Under the pieces are notes generated by a model. The model saw only the letters and a program-made list of their open reading frames with translations. It was not told the origin of the DNA and made no database searches. This document shows positions 33,387 to 40,619 of a DNA stretch of 64,000 nucleotides, one piece after another (position 1 is the first letter of the stretch; each line of letters begins with the position of its first letter). Location of the stretch: NCBI GenBank assembly GCA_900544305.1, contig UQUV01000006.1, positions 1 through 64,000 of the forward strand. Direction: 5' to 3'. Both the position numbers and the translations under genes were made by a program. Source of the stretch: an uncultured Porphyromonadaceae bacterium. GTDB taxonomy: Bacteria; Bacteroidota; Bacteroidia; Bacteroidales; Muribaculaceae.

Positions 33387-34364
33387 ATGCAGACAATGAT
33401 ACTTGATATTCTTTTCTTGATAGGCGGGTTGGCACTTATCCTTGTGGGTGCCAATGCGTTGACCGACGGTTCGGCGGCAGTGGCGAAGCGTTTCGGTATT
33501 TCCGACCTTGTTATCGGTCTTACGATTGTGGCTTTCGGAACATCAGCTCCCGAACTGGTCATCAGTGTGCTGTCGGCTATTGGCGGCAGTGCGGAAATGT
33601 CGATTGGTAATGTGGTGGGTAGCAATATTTTCAATGTGCTGATGATTATCGGCTGTACGGCGCTCGTACTTCCTATAAAGGTGGAGCGGAGCATTATGAC
33701 GAATGAGATTCCGCTCGTGATTCTTTCTGCACTTGTGTTGGCATTCTGTGCCAACGACATTCTGCTTGACGGTGGTTCGGCAAATGTCATCAGCCGTACC
33801 GACGGCCTTGTGCTGCTGATGTTTTTCCTGATATTCATGCGCTATACGTTTGCTATTGCCAAAAGTGGGGCAGATGCGGGAGGTGCGGATGCCGAAGTGA
33901 AACAGATGCCGGGATGGAAGTCGGCTTTGTTTATTGTTGGCGGTCTAGCTGGACTGATTTTTGGCGGACAGCTTTTCGTTGACGGTGCGAGCGGCATTGC
34001 GCGTGCCTGGGGCGTAAGCGAGTCGGTGATTGGCCTTACACTGGTGGCCGGCGGAACGTCGCTTCCCGAGTTGGCTACGTCCATTACTGCCGCATTGAAG
34101 AAAAATCCGGGCATTGCGATTGGTAATGTGATAGGCAGCAACCTGTTCAACATATTCTTTGTGCTTGGATGCAGCTCCACAATCATTCCGCTGCCGATGG
34201 GGAATATCGGCAACTTCGACATGGCGGTGCTTGTCGGTTCGTCGGTGCTGTTCTGGCTTGTCGGCTGGTTCTTCCGCAAGCGTACGATTACGCGTCTGGA
34301 AGGTGCGCTGATGGTGGCATGCTATGTTGCCTATACGTCGGTGCTGATTATGCAGCAGGGATAG
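33387..34364 (+). CDS. Calcium/sodium antiporter (CaCA family, YrbG-like)
   Basis: 325 residues with about ten membrane segments in two inverted halves. Each half has an alpha-repeat with the ion-binding acidic residue: VIGLTIVAFGTSAPELVIS with SIGNVVGSNIFNVLMIIG, and VIGLTLVAGGTSLPELATS with AIGNVIGSNLFNIFFVLG. These are diagnostic for K+-independent Ca2+/Na+ or H+ exchangers of this type. It exports Ca2+ from the cytoplasm. It is monocistronic and ends at a terminator shared with ychF. Confidence 0.93.
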   Translation: MQTMILDILFLIGGLALILVGANALTDGSAAVAKRFGISDLVIGLTIVAFGTSAPELVISVLSAIGGSAEMSIGNVVGSNIFNVLMIIGCTALVLPIKVERSIMTNEIPLVILSALVLAFCANDILLDGGSANVISRTDGLVLLMFFLIFMRYTFAIAKSGADAGGADAEVKQMPGWKSALFIVGGLAGLIFGGQLFVDGASGIARAWGVSESVIGLTLVAGGTSLPELATSITAALKKNPGIAIGNVIGSNLFNIFFVLGCSSTIIPLPMGNIGNFDMAVLVGSSVLFWLVGWFFRKRTITRLEGALMVACYVAYTSVLIMQQG

Positions 34365-34391
34365 GAGAATAGAATGAGTTACAAATAAAAA

Positions 34392-34423
34392 CACCGGGAA
34401 TCCGCATTGGCGGGTTCCCGGTG
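34392..34423. terminator. Bidirectional terminator between the antiporter and ychF
   Basis: CACCGGGAA (34392-34400) pairs with TTCCCGGTG (34415-34423) around a 14-base loop. AATAAAAA lies on the left, giving a U-tract for the leftward transcript. Confidence 0.8.
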
Positions 34424-34453
34424 GCGTGTATAAATAGGGTATGTAACGTATTT

Positions 34454-35557
34454 CTAAACGTTGAAGCGGAAGTGCATGATGTCGCCGTCCTGTACGACAT
34501 ATTCTTTGCCTTCGATTCCGATTTTTCCGGCTTCACGGCAAGCTGATTCACCACCGAGGGCGATGTAGTCTTCGTATTTGATTACTTCCGCACGGATAAA
34601 GCCCTTTTCAAAGTCTGTGTGGATGACACCTGCACATTGAGGGGCCTTGCTGCCCTTCATGTAAGTCCATGCACGTACTTCGAGCGGACCGGCCGTAAAG
34701 TAGGTTTCCAGGTTCAGCAGGTGGAACGCGGCGCGGATAAGGCGTGATACGCCCGATTCCTTCAGGCCGATTTCTTCAAGGAACATCTGGCGTTCTTCGT
34801 ATGTTTCAAATTCGGCGATTTCCGATTCTGTCTGTGCTGCCACGATAAGGATTTCAGCGTTTTCGTCCTTAACGGCTTCGCGCACCATGTCAACATATTT
34901 GTTGCCTGTCACGGCCGATTTGTCGTCAACGTTGCACACATACATCACCGGCTTGTTGGTAAGCAGGAAGAGGTCGTGGGCGCATTTCTGCTCGTCCTTT
35001 GTTTCAAACTGTACGGTACGTGCAGCCTTGCCTTGTTCGAGGGCTTCCTTGTAGCGGCAGAGCACTTCGTACTGCACTTTGGCGTTCTTGTCGCCGCCGG
35101 TCTGTGCCTGTTTCTGCACACGGGTGATGCGGCTTTCGATGGTTTCCAAGTCCTTCAACTGCAATTCATAGTCGATGATTTCCTTGTCGCGCACCGGGTT
35201 TACAGAGCCGTCGACGTGAACTACGTTCGGGTCGTCGAAGCAGCGGAGCACGTGGAGGATAGCGTCCGTTTCACGGATGTTGGCCAGGAACTTGTTGCCC
35301 AGTCCTTCGCCTTTGGATGCGCCTTTCACAAGTCCGGCGATGTCGACGATTTCAACGGTGGCCGGCACGATGCGTTGCGGATTGACGAGTTCGGCAAGCT
35401 TGTTGAGGCGTTCGTCAGGTACGGAGATAACGCCTACGTTCGGCTCGATGGTGCAGAACGGGAAGTTGGCCGATTGTGCCTTTGCGTTTGAAAGACAGTT
35501 AAATAGAGTGGACTTTCCTACGTTTGGAAGTCCAACGATACCACATTGTAATGCCAT
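34454..35557 (-). CDS. ychF: Redox-regulated ATPase / GTP-binding protein YchF
   Basis: 367 residues, the standard length. It is an Obg-related P-loop protein that binds ribosomes, hydrolyses ATP and modulates stress responses. The P-loop is GLPNVGKSTLFN at residues 8-19. DIAGLVKGASKGEGLGNKFL is the G3 region, and the usual NKxD is replaced by the YchF-type YVCNVDD. A coiled-coil insert follows, then a C-terminal TGS domain (YFTAGPLEVRAWTYMKGSKAPQCAG, then KYVVQDGDIMHFRFNV-type end). It is monocistronic with a clear promoter. Confidence 0.97.
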   Translation of the reverse strand: MALQCGIVGLPNVGKSTLFNCLSNAKAQSANFPFCTIEPNVGVISVPDERLNKLAELVNPQRIVPATVEIVDIAGLVKGASKGEGLGNKFLANIRETDAILHVLRCFDDPNVVHVDGSVNPVRDKEIIDYELQLKDLETIESRITRVQKQAQTGGDKNAKVQYEVLCRYKEALEQGKAARTVQFETKDEQKCAHDLFLLTNKPVMYVCNVDDKSAVTGNKYVDMVREAVKDENAEILIVAAQTESEIAEFETYEERQMFLEEIGLKESGVSRLIRAAFHLLNLETYFTAGPLEVRAWTYMKGSKAPQCAGVIHTDFEKGFIRAEVIKYEDYIALGGESACREAGKIGIEGKEYVVQDGDIMHFRFNV

Positions 35558-35639
35558 ATTTGTTGTTAATTTCCTATATTTTCGACTGAAAAATTGCGCG
35601 ACAAACGTCCTTATCGCAGGTTCGCCGCTTTTGTCGCGG

Positions 35640-35671
35640 CAAAGGTACTCATTTCTTCGACAATATCAAAG
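35640..35671 (-). promoter_or_regulatory. Promoter of ychF
   Basis: On the minus strand CTTTG (complement of 35667-35671) and TACCTTTG (complement of 35640-35647) are separated by 19 bp, an excellent Bacteroidota -33/-7 pair. Confidence 0.7.
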
Positions 35672-35721
35672 GGTTAGCTGGCGCAACTGCCGGAGCGTTG
35701 CGTTAAAATGATGTTGTCGGG

Positions 35722-36714
35722 CTATTCCTGCTCGTTGGCGTTGCCGGTGAAGGTTGTGATGTCGATTTTCTCCAGTTCGCGGAACGGCTCCTTGCGATAG
35801 GTGCATTCCGTGTATCCGCAATGGCGGCAGCGCGGCTGTTCGAATATGTCGCAAGGGTCGAGGTGGATGGTCATCTGCACGCGGTTGGCATATTTGTTCT
35901 GCACGATTTCCTTCAATCTGGCTCCCGAGCGGTGGCCTTCGGCAACGGTGAAATACCAGGGAATGGTCAGGTCGCAGTCCATGTGGATGCAGTTGCCGTA
36001 TTTGATGACCTTGGAATTATGGATGTCCACCCATTCGCGGCTGCGGTTGGCGTTCAGCAGTTCGGCAAGTTCCGTCAGTAGTTGTTCGTCGGCCTTGTCG
36101 AGCAGGTTGGCAATGGTTTTGCGCAGGATGGAAATGCCCGTAGCGATGATGACAGATCCGAAAATAAGGGCCAGTGCGCTGTCGATCCATGCCTTCCCGG
36201 TGAAGAACAGGATAAGCAGTCCGGCTACAAGTCCGATGGTGGAATAGGTGTCCGACTGCAGGTGCTTCCCGCCTGCCACCAGAGCGATTGACCCGTATTT
36301 CTTGCCCATACGGACGCTGTACCAGCCCATCAGATAGTTGAGCACGCCCGATGCGCCGACGATGTAGATACCCACGTCGAGTTTCTGGATTTCAGCAGGA
36401 AGAAACAGCCGTCGTCCGCCTTCGTAGATAATCATCAGTCCGGCTATCGTTATCATGATACCTTCGGCGGAAGCTGAAATAAGTTCCATTTTACCGTGTC
36501 CGAACGGATGGCTCTTGTCGATAGGTTTCGATGCCCAGTAAAGGCTGTAGAGGCTTAAAGCTCCTGCAAGCACGTTGACAATGCTTTCCATAGCATCGGT
36601 GAGCACACCGACGGAGTTGGTCAGAAAATAGGCGATGAATTTGCCGATGAGAATCAGCGATGAAACGATAAGAATCCATCGCTGAACTTTGATTTTCAGC
36701 GCGTTTTCGTTCAT
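35722..36714 (-). CDS. Cation diffusion facilitator exporter
   Basis: 330 residues. Six membrane segments, then a cytoplasmic dimer domain. Metal-site residues are visible as Asp in TDAMESIVNV (TM2) and the HLQSD pair in TM5. SHPFGHGKMELISA is the conserved loop. The TM2 motif reads DxxES instead of the DxxxD of E. coli FieF, so the metal preference may differ. The C-terminal tail has an unusual cysteine set (LDPCDIF, PRCRHCGYTEC) that could bind metal. It exports Zn2+, Fe2+ or Mn2+; which one cannot be told. The DUF115-like gene lies 24 bp upstream, probably in one transcript. Confidence 0.88.
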   Translation of the reverse strand: MNENALKIKVQRWILIVSSLILIGKFIAYFLTNSVGVLTDAMESIVNVLAGALSLYSLYWASKPIDKSHPFGHGKMELISASAEGIMITIAGLMIIYEGGRRLFLPAEIQKLDVGIYIVGASGVLNYLMGWYSVRMGKKYGSIALVAGGKHLQSDTYSTIGLVAGLLILFFTGKAWIDSALALIFGSVIIATGISILRKTIANLLDKADEQLLTELAELLNANRSREWVDIHNSKVIKYGNCIHMDCDLTIPWYFTVAEGHRSGARLKEIVQNKYANRVQMTIHLDPCDIFEQPRCRHCGYTECTYRKEPFRELEKIDITTFTGNANEQE

Positions 36715-36738
36715 ATTGCGTAGGGTTTAAAAATGTTC

Positions 36739-37587
36739 TTATACTTTTTTGCGTGGAAATGCGTCGATGAAACTTTCCGGAGTGATGTTCCACACTGTTG
36801 CTCCAATCGAGGCGGCATAGTCGCGTATCACATAGTAGGACTTGAACGCCACATAAAAGCTGTAGATGATTTGGTGGAGCGGGTAGTTCATGTATTCCGT
36901 GTTGACACGCGCCGTTTCCTTTTCGTTGTCCTTGTAGAAATGCGGCTGGATGGACACTACCTGATTGCGGTCGTTCACCGAAAGCGTTTTCATCCACGAA
37001 TGGTCGGCACCTGCCACATACACAGTGCGGAAACCTGCATTGAGTGCCAGCATAATGGACGGAATCAGCACATTGCGCGGGCGCGGCATTCCCAGTCCCA
37101 TGCGGTAGACGGCGTTGCGAAACGCCTTGAACCCTTCGATGGGAGTCGTGTTGTAGCGATTCACCGTGATATGGCTGTTCTGTTTCAGCCGGTCGAGATG
37201 GGGGCTTTTGATGCGTGTCGGCACGAAAAGCGTCATTTCCCAATCAACTTTCGTCAGGAATGTATCCCACAGCTTTTTCACGTTCTCATTGTCGGAAGCC
37301 TGAAAAAAATGCGGGTCGGCAAGCACATAATATTCCGGTTTCAGGTCGAGAAACAGCGGAGTGTTGGCAGCAAAGTTTACCGCCAGTTTTTTGCGCGAAG
37401 CAAGAAACGGCATCGACTCCGCTACAGTCTGGTTGAGCGACGGACCGTTGCCGAGAATGACGATTTCCTCGTTGCCTGCCGTTTTCCGCACCGTAGGACG
37501 GCGCGAGAGCAGCACGATTTTAATCAAGCTTGCCAATGTTTGCGACACATTTCCGCAAACGGCTGATAGTTTGTCCAGTATAGCCAT
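36739..37587 (-). CDS. DUF115/MptE-like protein (glycan-associated)
   Basis: 282 residues. The core starts with EIVILGNGPSLNQT near residue 42, a Rossmann-type phosphate loop shared by MptE-like and DUF115 proteins. YYVLADPHFF, NVLIPSIMLALNAGFRTVYVAGADHSWM and IRDYAASIGATVWNITPESFID follow. Relatives are often found in surface-glycan loci, where some act like sialyl- or related sugar transferases; others are pterin diphosphokinases. Its role here is uncertain. It is the first gene of a probable pair with the CDF exporter. A TACCTTTG -7 box reads toward it from the complement of 37649-37656. Confidence 0.65.
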   Translation of the reverse strand: MAILDKLSAVCGNVSQTLASLIKIVLLSRRPTVRKTAGNEEIVILGNGPSLNQTVAESMPFLASRKKLAVNFAANTPLFLDLKPEYYVLADPHFFQASDNENVKKLWDTFLTKVDWEMTLFVPTRIKSPHLDRLKQNSHITVNRYNTTPIEGFKAFRNAVYRMGLGMPRPRNVLIPSIMLALNAGFRTVYVAGADHSWMKTLSVNDRNQVVSIQPHFYKDNEKETARVNTEYMNYPLHQIIYSFYVAFKSYYVIRDYAASIGATVWNITPESFIDAFPRKKV

Positions 37588-37727
37588 AATTCCAAATCAA
37601 CCGGCAGGCATGGTTGCCGTAGTTTTACGGCTATTATCCTGCACACTGCAAAGGTAAGTGAAAATCGGCCGATGTAGGTTTATTTTTTGCTTGAAGTTGC
37701 GATTTTAAGCAAAAATAACCATTAAAT

Positions 37728-37758
37728 TTTGAAAACAGCCGGAAAATGCTTACCTTTG
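37728..37758 (+). promoter_or_regulatory. Promoter of tRNA-Pro
   Basis: TTTG at 37728-37731, a 19-bp gap and TACCTTTG at 37751-37758. It lies 11 bp before the mature tRNA 5' end. Confidence 0.75.
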
Positions 37759-37769
37759 TGCCCACAAAT

Positions 37770-37844
37770 CGGGGCGTAGCTCAGTCCGGTTAGAGTACAC
37801 GTCTGGGGGGCGTGTGGTCGCTGGTTCGAATCCAGTCACCCCGA
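37770..37844 (+). tRNA. tRNA-Pro(GGG)
   Basis: 75 nt. Acceptor CGGGGCG/CACCCCG with the C1-G72 pair characteristic of bacterial tRNA-Pro. Anticodon stem CACGT/GCGTG with loop CTGGGGG gives anticodon GGG. The T-loop TTCGAAT is intact. The discriminator is A, and CCA is not encoded. There is one C-A mismatch at acceptor position 6-67. Confidence 0.94.
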
Positions 37845-37850
37845 CTGATG

Positions 37851-37886
37851 AAAGAGGCAAGATGTTGATTCTCAAGCCTCTTTTTT
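37851..37886 (+). terminator. Terminator of tRNA-Pro
   Basis: AAAGAGGC (37851-37858) pairs with GCCTCTTT (37876-37883), followed by further T residues. It begins 7 bp after the tRNA. Confidence 0.8.
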
Positions 37887-37960
37887 ATTTTTCAACACTT
37901 TTTTCAATACCAATTTATAGAAAGAGGCGATTACGTCAAATGTTGTGTTATATATGCAAA

Positions 37961-38002
37961 ATAACGCAAAACGAATAAAAGTGAATATCCATTTTGCGTT
38001 AT
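37961..38002 (-). terminator. Probable terminator of the 38043-39323 gene pair
   Basis: ATAACGCAAAA (37961-37971) is the exact complement of TTTTGCGTTAT (37992-38002), with a 20-base loop. On the minus strand it lies about 40 bp beyond the stop of the lipoprotein gene and is followed by TTTTGC. Confidence 0.5.
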
Positions 38003-38042
38003 CTGTTTGTGCTAAAAAGACAAGTTGTAATTTCTGTTCAAT

Positions 38043-38636
38043 TTAGTCTAAAGGGTTGTTTGAGTTATGTGTGTGTAATGTAATTCGATATTTTCCTTGA
38101 ATTGAACGTCTATCATTGTTCTTGTCACATTTGTAAACACCATCAAATACTCCTTCAATTTGAACATTGTCCCCAATCTCCTTTATAGAGTTAACTTGAT
38201 GCGTTCCACTTGTTAATTCATAATAAGTACCATATTCGAAAATCTCCAGATCAGTAGCTAATGTGAAATTTTCACAAGTGGAAACTCCTCCAGTTTTCCA
38301 GATGTTATTAGTATGTAAATATTTCCCAGGTTTGGCTGCCATTAAATCTGTCTTTTTTGAATAATATGCAATCATGGGAAAAAATGAAAAACCATATTTT
38401 TCATATAAGTCGACTATTACGTTGTTGACAGAAATAGGTTTGCCGGAAGAGTCTTTATCGGTGGCATCAAAGTAGGAATATCCCCAATTTGGGATTTTTT
38501 CTCTATAGGTTTTTCCATTAAGTGTTACTTCTAAATAGTCGGAAGTCTCATCAATGGGATTGTCTTCTTCATTGCATGAAGGGAGAACCAAGAAGCAAAA
38601 TATTGTAATTAATAGATAATAAAGTCGGTTTTTCAT
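38043..38636 (-). CDS. Hypothetical lipoprotein
   Basis: 197 residues. A signal sequence ends in a lipobox (CFLVLPSCNEEDNP), with the acidic residues after Cys that are usual in surface-exposed Bacteroidota lipoproteins. The rest is beta-rich with many Tyr residues (YLEVTLNGKTYREKIPNWGYSYFD) and no family that I recognise. It follows the beta-barrel gene by 36 bp on the same strand, so the two may be expressed together and interact at the outer membrane (inference). Confidence 0.65.
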   Translation of the reverse strand: MKNRLYYLLITIFCFLVLPSCNEEDNPIDETSDYLEVTLNGKTYREKIPNWGYSYFDATDKDSSGKPISVNNVIVDLYEKYGFSFFPMIAYYSKKTDLMAAKPGKYLHTNNIWKTGGVSTCENFTLATDLEIFEYGTYYELTSGTHQVNSIKEIGDNVQIEGVFDGVYKCDKNNDRRSIQGKYRITLHTHNSNNPLD

Positions 38637-38672
38637 AATAAAGAAAATTTGAATATTAGTTAATGCTGTGTT

Positions 38673-39323
38673 TTAAAATTTATATCCGATTGAAATTGTG
38701 AAGTTTTTGTTTTTACAGCTTGAAGTCAAATCTAAACCACCATCTTCGGCGTCTTCGCTATGACCTTTCCATGTATTGACTAAACCAAAATCATATCCAA
38801 GCGAGATTACGTATTTTTGTTTGAATTCAGCTCCAATTCTAAAGCCCAAACCAGCATCAAACCTCTTCATTGAATCGAATGTGTTGTAAGAATACTCGTT
38901 ATATATTTCATTACCCTCATAATCAAAATCAAGTTCAGTTACTTTATGTTTTCCTCCTAAACCAAAAGCAAAATAAGGTCCAAATTCACCGAATAAGCTA
39001 AAATCTTCATTCAAATTATACTTGTATCCGATATGAATCGGCAATTCCAAATAGTATGCATTCAATTTTACTTTTCCCAAATCGCCCAAATCCAATTTAG
39101 CTCCCTTTTGAGATACTAAAAGGCCTGCATTGGTGTATAAACCATTGACGAGTGACGGTAATGCAAATTCTCCTCTTACGCCGATATGAAAACCTGGCTT
39201 AGAATCATAAACGTCCATTTTGGCTATATTCATACCAACTATACCTTCAAATTTTACATTGTTTTGGGCCATTCCATTAAGGCCGAGAATTGCAGCACAT
39301 GTTATTAATAATACTTTTTTCAT
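38673..39323 (-). CDS. Outer-membrane beta-barrel protein (PorT/OmpX-like)
   Basis: 216 residues. Signal peptide ITCAAILGLNGMAQ, then alternating beta strands ending in the outer-membrane insertion pattern FTISIGYKF with a terminal Phe. GIVGMNIAKMD, FHIGVRGEFALPSL and GAEFKQKYVISLGYDFGLVN are typical of the PF13568 outer-membrane beta-barrel group, whose exact role is mostly unknown. It heads a two-gene minus-strand unit with the lipoprotein at 38043. Confidence 0.8.
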   Translation of the reverse strand: MKKVLLITCAAILGLNGMAQNNVKFEGIVGMNIAKMDVYDSKPGFHIGVRGEFALPSLVNGLYTNAGLLVSQKGAKLDLGDLGKVKLNAYYLELPIHIGYKYNLNEDFSLFGEFGPYFAFGLGGKHKVTELDFDYEGNEIYNEYSYNTFDSMKRFDAGLGFRIGAEFKQKYVISLGYDFGLVNTWKGHSEDAEDGGLDLTSSCKNKNFTISIGYKF

Positions 39324-39360
39324 TTGTTTTTGTTTTTAATTAGTTCGTAAAAAATATTGA

Positions 39361-39507
39361 ATGGTCCAGAAGCGTAAAATAGACAATAAAAAAAGCGTGG
39401 ACCAAAACTTCGTATACGCATTCAAAGGTATCGCCAAACACCGCACAGTCATACACGAAGATAGCCCACGCCTGTATACAGACGTGAGCATTAGCCTCGA
39501 TTCCTGA
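39361..39507 (+). CDS. Possible 48-residue small protein (may instead be a structured noncoding element)
   Basis: ATG at 39361 opens 48 codons ending TGA at 39505-39507. The product starts MVQKRKIDNKKSVDQNFVYA and ends YTDVSISLDS. It has mixed basic and aromatic composition without a signal or membrane segment. Its GC content is higher than that of the surrounding AT-rich DNA, which suggests constraint. The same stretch is full of inverted repeats (39417-39438 with 39521-39542, and the palindrome at 39464-39489), so RNA structure could be the real reason. It is oriented opposite to the beta-barrel gene. No Shine-Dalgarno or obvious promoter is seen. Confidence 0.3.
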   Translation: MVQKRKIDNKKSVDQNFVYAFKGIAKHRTVIHEDSPRLYTDVSISLDS

Positions 39508-39542
39508 CTGTTTCATTTAATTTGGCGATTTTATGAATGCGG
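39396..39542. other. Structured element with nested inverted repeats
   Basis: Outer arms: CGCATTCAAAGGTATCGCCAA (39417-39437) pairs with TTGGCGATTTTATGAATGCG (39522-39541 region) with a small internal mismatch. Inner palindrome at 39464-39489: GCCCACGCCTG and CAGACGTGAGC around TATA. Read on the minus strand, GCGTGG of the inner arm can also pair with CCACGC at 39395-39400, which is followed by seven T residues. That resembles a terminator with an alternative pairing. It could be a small RNA, a leader of the beta-barrel gene, or a miniature repeat. Confidence 0.45.
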
Positions 39543-39687
39543 AATTGTAGCTAACGCTCTAATTATTATATGTCTTTAATCCTTTATTTACATAGGCAAT
39601 CGTTTTTGTTGGTTTTTGCAAATTTAAGAAATTATATTAATATAAAAAGAGATTGATATATAGAATTTTAATAAGTTATGGCAAGGA

Positions 39688-39729
39688 GGAAAGGGTAGTT
39701 GTGGGGTTGGTTGCCTTTTCTGTTTTTGG
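39688..39729 (+). repeat. 42-bp direct repeat, left copy, flanking the toxin-antitoxin pair
   Basis: It matches 40423-40464 in 36 of 42 positions, and all six differences are transitions. The hairpin of the right copy is preserved here through G-T pairing. No rightward gene ends upstream of this copy, so it does not look like a terminator in use. Confidence 0.75.
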
Positions 39730-39797
39730 TTGTCTGCATCTGTTGGGGGCAGGCAGTAATTTCTGCTCGACTTATTTTAATAATTGACTGTTTTATA

Positions 39798-39829
39798 TTT
39801 GTAAGTACGGAAATAAGTACGTATATTTG
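39798..39829 (+). promoter_or_regulatory. Promoter and operator of the toxin-antitoxin operon
   Basis: TTTG (39798-39801) and TATATTTG (39822-39829) form a -33/-7 pair with a 20-bp gap. The gap is filled by two direct repeats TAAGTACG (39802-39809 and 39814-39821), 12 bp apart. They are a likely binding site for the antitoxin, giving autorepression. Confidence 0.65.
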
Positions 39830-39850
39830 CCGTGTAACAAAGGAGGATTT

Positions 39851-40141
39851 ATGAGAACGGCTAATTATTCGGATTTAAGGGCAAATTTAAAGGGATATAT
39901 TGACTCTGTAATCGAGGATTGCGACACGGTGGTTGTTAACCGCGGAAACGGAACCGGTGTGGTGTTGATGTCATTGGAGGAATATAATTCTTTGAAGGAA
40001 ACGGAATATCTTATGTCGTCGCCCGGTACGATGGAAGCTATTCGCAAGGGTGAAAAAGACATAAGTGAGGGTAATTGCGTGTCACAGAAGGAAGGAGAAA
40101 GTGTGGATGAATTCTTAAAGCGGGTGGCATGTACAGAATAA
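39851..40141 (+). CDS. YefM/Phd-family antitoxin
   Basis: 96 residues from the ATG at 39851, which is preceded by a strong Shine-Dalgarno AAAGGAGG at 39839-39846, unusual in Bacteroidota. An in-frame ATG at 39827 lies inside the promoter and is rejected. The N-terminal DNA-binding Phd/YefM fold is seen in RTANYSDLRANLKGYIDSV, DTVVVNRGNGTGVVLMSLEEYNSLKETEYLMSSP. The charged C-terminal tail would wrap the toxin. It should neutralise the toxin encoded next and repress the operon through the TAAGTACG repeats. The stop overlaps the toxin start by 13 nt. Confidence 0.9.
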   Translation: MRTANYSDLRANLKGYIDSVIEDCDTVVVNRGNGTGVVLMSLEEYNSLKETEYLMSSPGTMEAIRKGEKDISEGNCVSQKEGESVDEFLKRVACTE

Positions 40142-40404
40142 CATTGTCGGAGCAAGCACGGAAAGAGTACCTTTATTTTCTTCAAAGTGGAAATAAGGCC
40201 ATTGTTAATAAAATCAAGATTTTACTGGAGGATATTGCTGCGCATCCTTATACAGGAATTGGAAAACCGGAACCACTTAAATATGAATTGTCCGGCAAAT
40301 GGTCACGAAGAATTAATGTGGAACATAGAATTGTCTATGCGGTACATGATGAAACTATAGAGGTCTATGTGTTTTCCATGAGGTATCACTACGGCAGGAA
40401 ATGA
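40129..40404 (+). CDS. YoeB/Txe-family mRNA-interferase toxin
   Basis: 91 residues, typical for YoeB/Txe. RelE-like fold: ITLSEQARKEYLYFLQSGNKAIVNKIKILLEDI, HPYTGIGKPEPLKYELSGKWSRRINVEHRIVYAV, and the C-terminal FSMRYHYGRK. The His/Tyr pair close to the C terminus (RYHYG) matches the YoeB catalytic end. It cleaves mRNA at the ribosomal A site when free of antitoxin. It is translationally coupled to the antitoxin and followed by a terminator in the right direct repeat. All conserved residues I can judge are present. Confidence 0.92.
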   Translation: MYRITLSEQARKEYLYFLQSGNKAIVNKIKILLEDIAAHPYTGIGKPEPLKYELSGKWSRRINVEHRIVYAVHDETIEVYVFSMRYHYGRK

Positions 40405-40422
40405 TTGTCGGGATGGATTAAC

Positions 40423-40464
40423 GGAAAAGGTAGCCGCGGGGTTGGCTGCCTTTTTTGTTTTTGG
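40423..40464 (+). repeat. 42-bp direct repeat, right copy, containing the toxin-antitoxin terminator
   Basis: The arms AAAAGGTAGCC (40425-40435) and GGCTGCCTTTT (40444-40454) form an 11-bp stem with one G-T pair, followed by TTTGTTTTT. It starts 19 bp after the toxin stop. The homologous left copy is at 39688-39729. Confidence 0.75.
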
Positions 40465-40488
40465 AGGTGCTGAATGAGGTGTTTCGGG

Positions 40489-40548
40489 TGTCAAAAAAAT
40501 TTACGAAGGTGTATGATTTTTTGACAGTTGGAAAAATGCCTATTTTTG
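40489..40548 (+). promoter_or_regulatory. Promoter and candidate operator of the efflux operon
   Basis: TATTTTTG at 40541-40548 is a good -7 box, with TTG at 40521-40523 as the -33. A 10-bp perfect inverted repeat, TGTCAAAAAA (40489-40498) and TTTTTTGACA (40517-40526), spans the -33 element and may bind a regulator. Confidence 0.55.
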
Positions 40549-40619
40549 TATTTCGTTGAAATGTAATGTGTTGCCTTTTTGGTATGGTTATGGCAGGGTA
40601 ATAGGCAAAACGAAATGCA

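Larger units (their letters stand above)
39324..39850. other. 527-bp intergenic region with a structured element, small ORF and toxin-antitoxin promoter
   Basis: From left to right it holds a short leader of the beta-barrel gene, a GC-richer 180-bp element with nested inverted repeats that also contains a 48-codon ORF (39361-39507), and a minus-strand -7 box TAAATTTG (complement of 39619-39626) that could serve the beta-barrel gene. After that come the first 42-bp direct repeat (39688-39729) and the toxin-antitoxin promoter at 39798-39829. Confidence 0.6.

Noticed and set aside
35624..35640. GCCGC/GCGGC hairpin upstream of ychF
   Set aside because: A 5-bp stem overlapping a better-supported promoter; no sign of function.
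40591..40607. Possible sigma-54 site TGGCAGGGTAATAGGCA before the TolC gene
   Set aside because: The GG-GC spacing is one base too long and the -12 half is poor; it also sits too close to the start codon.
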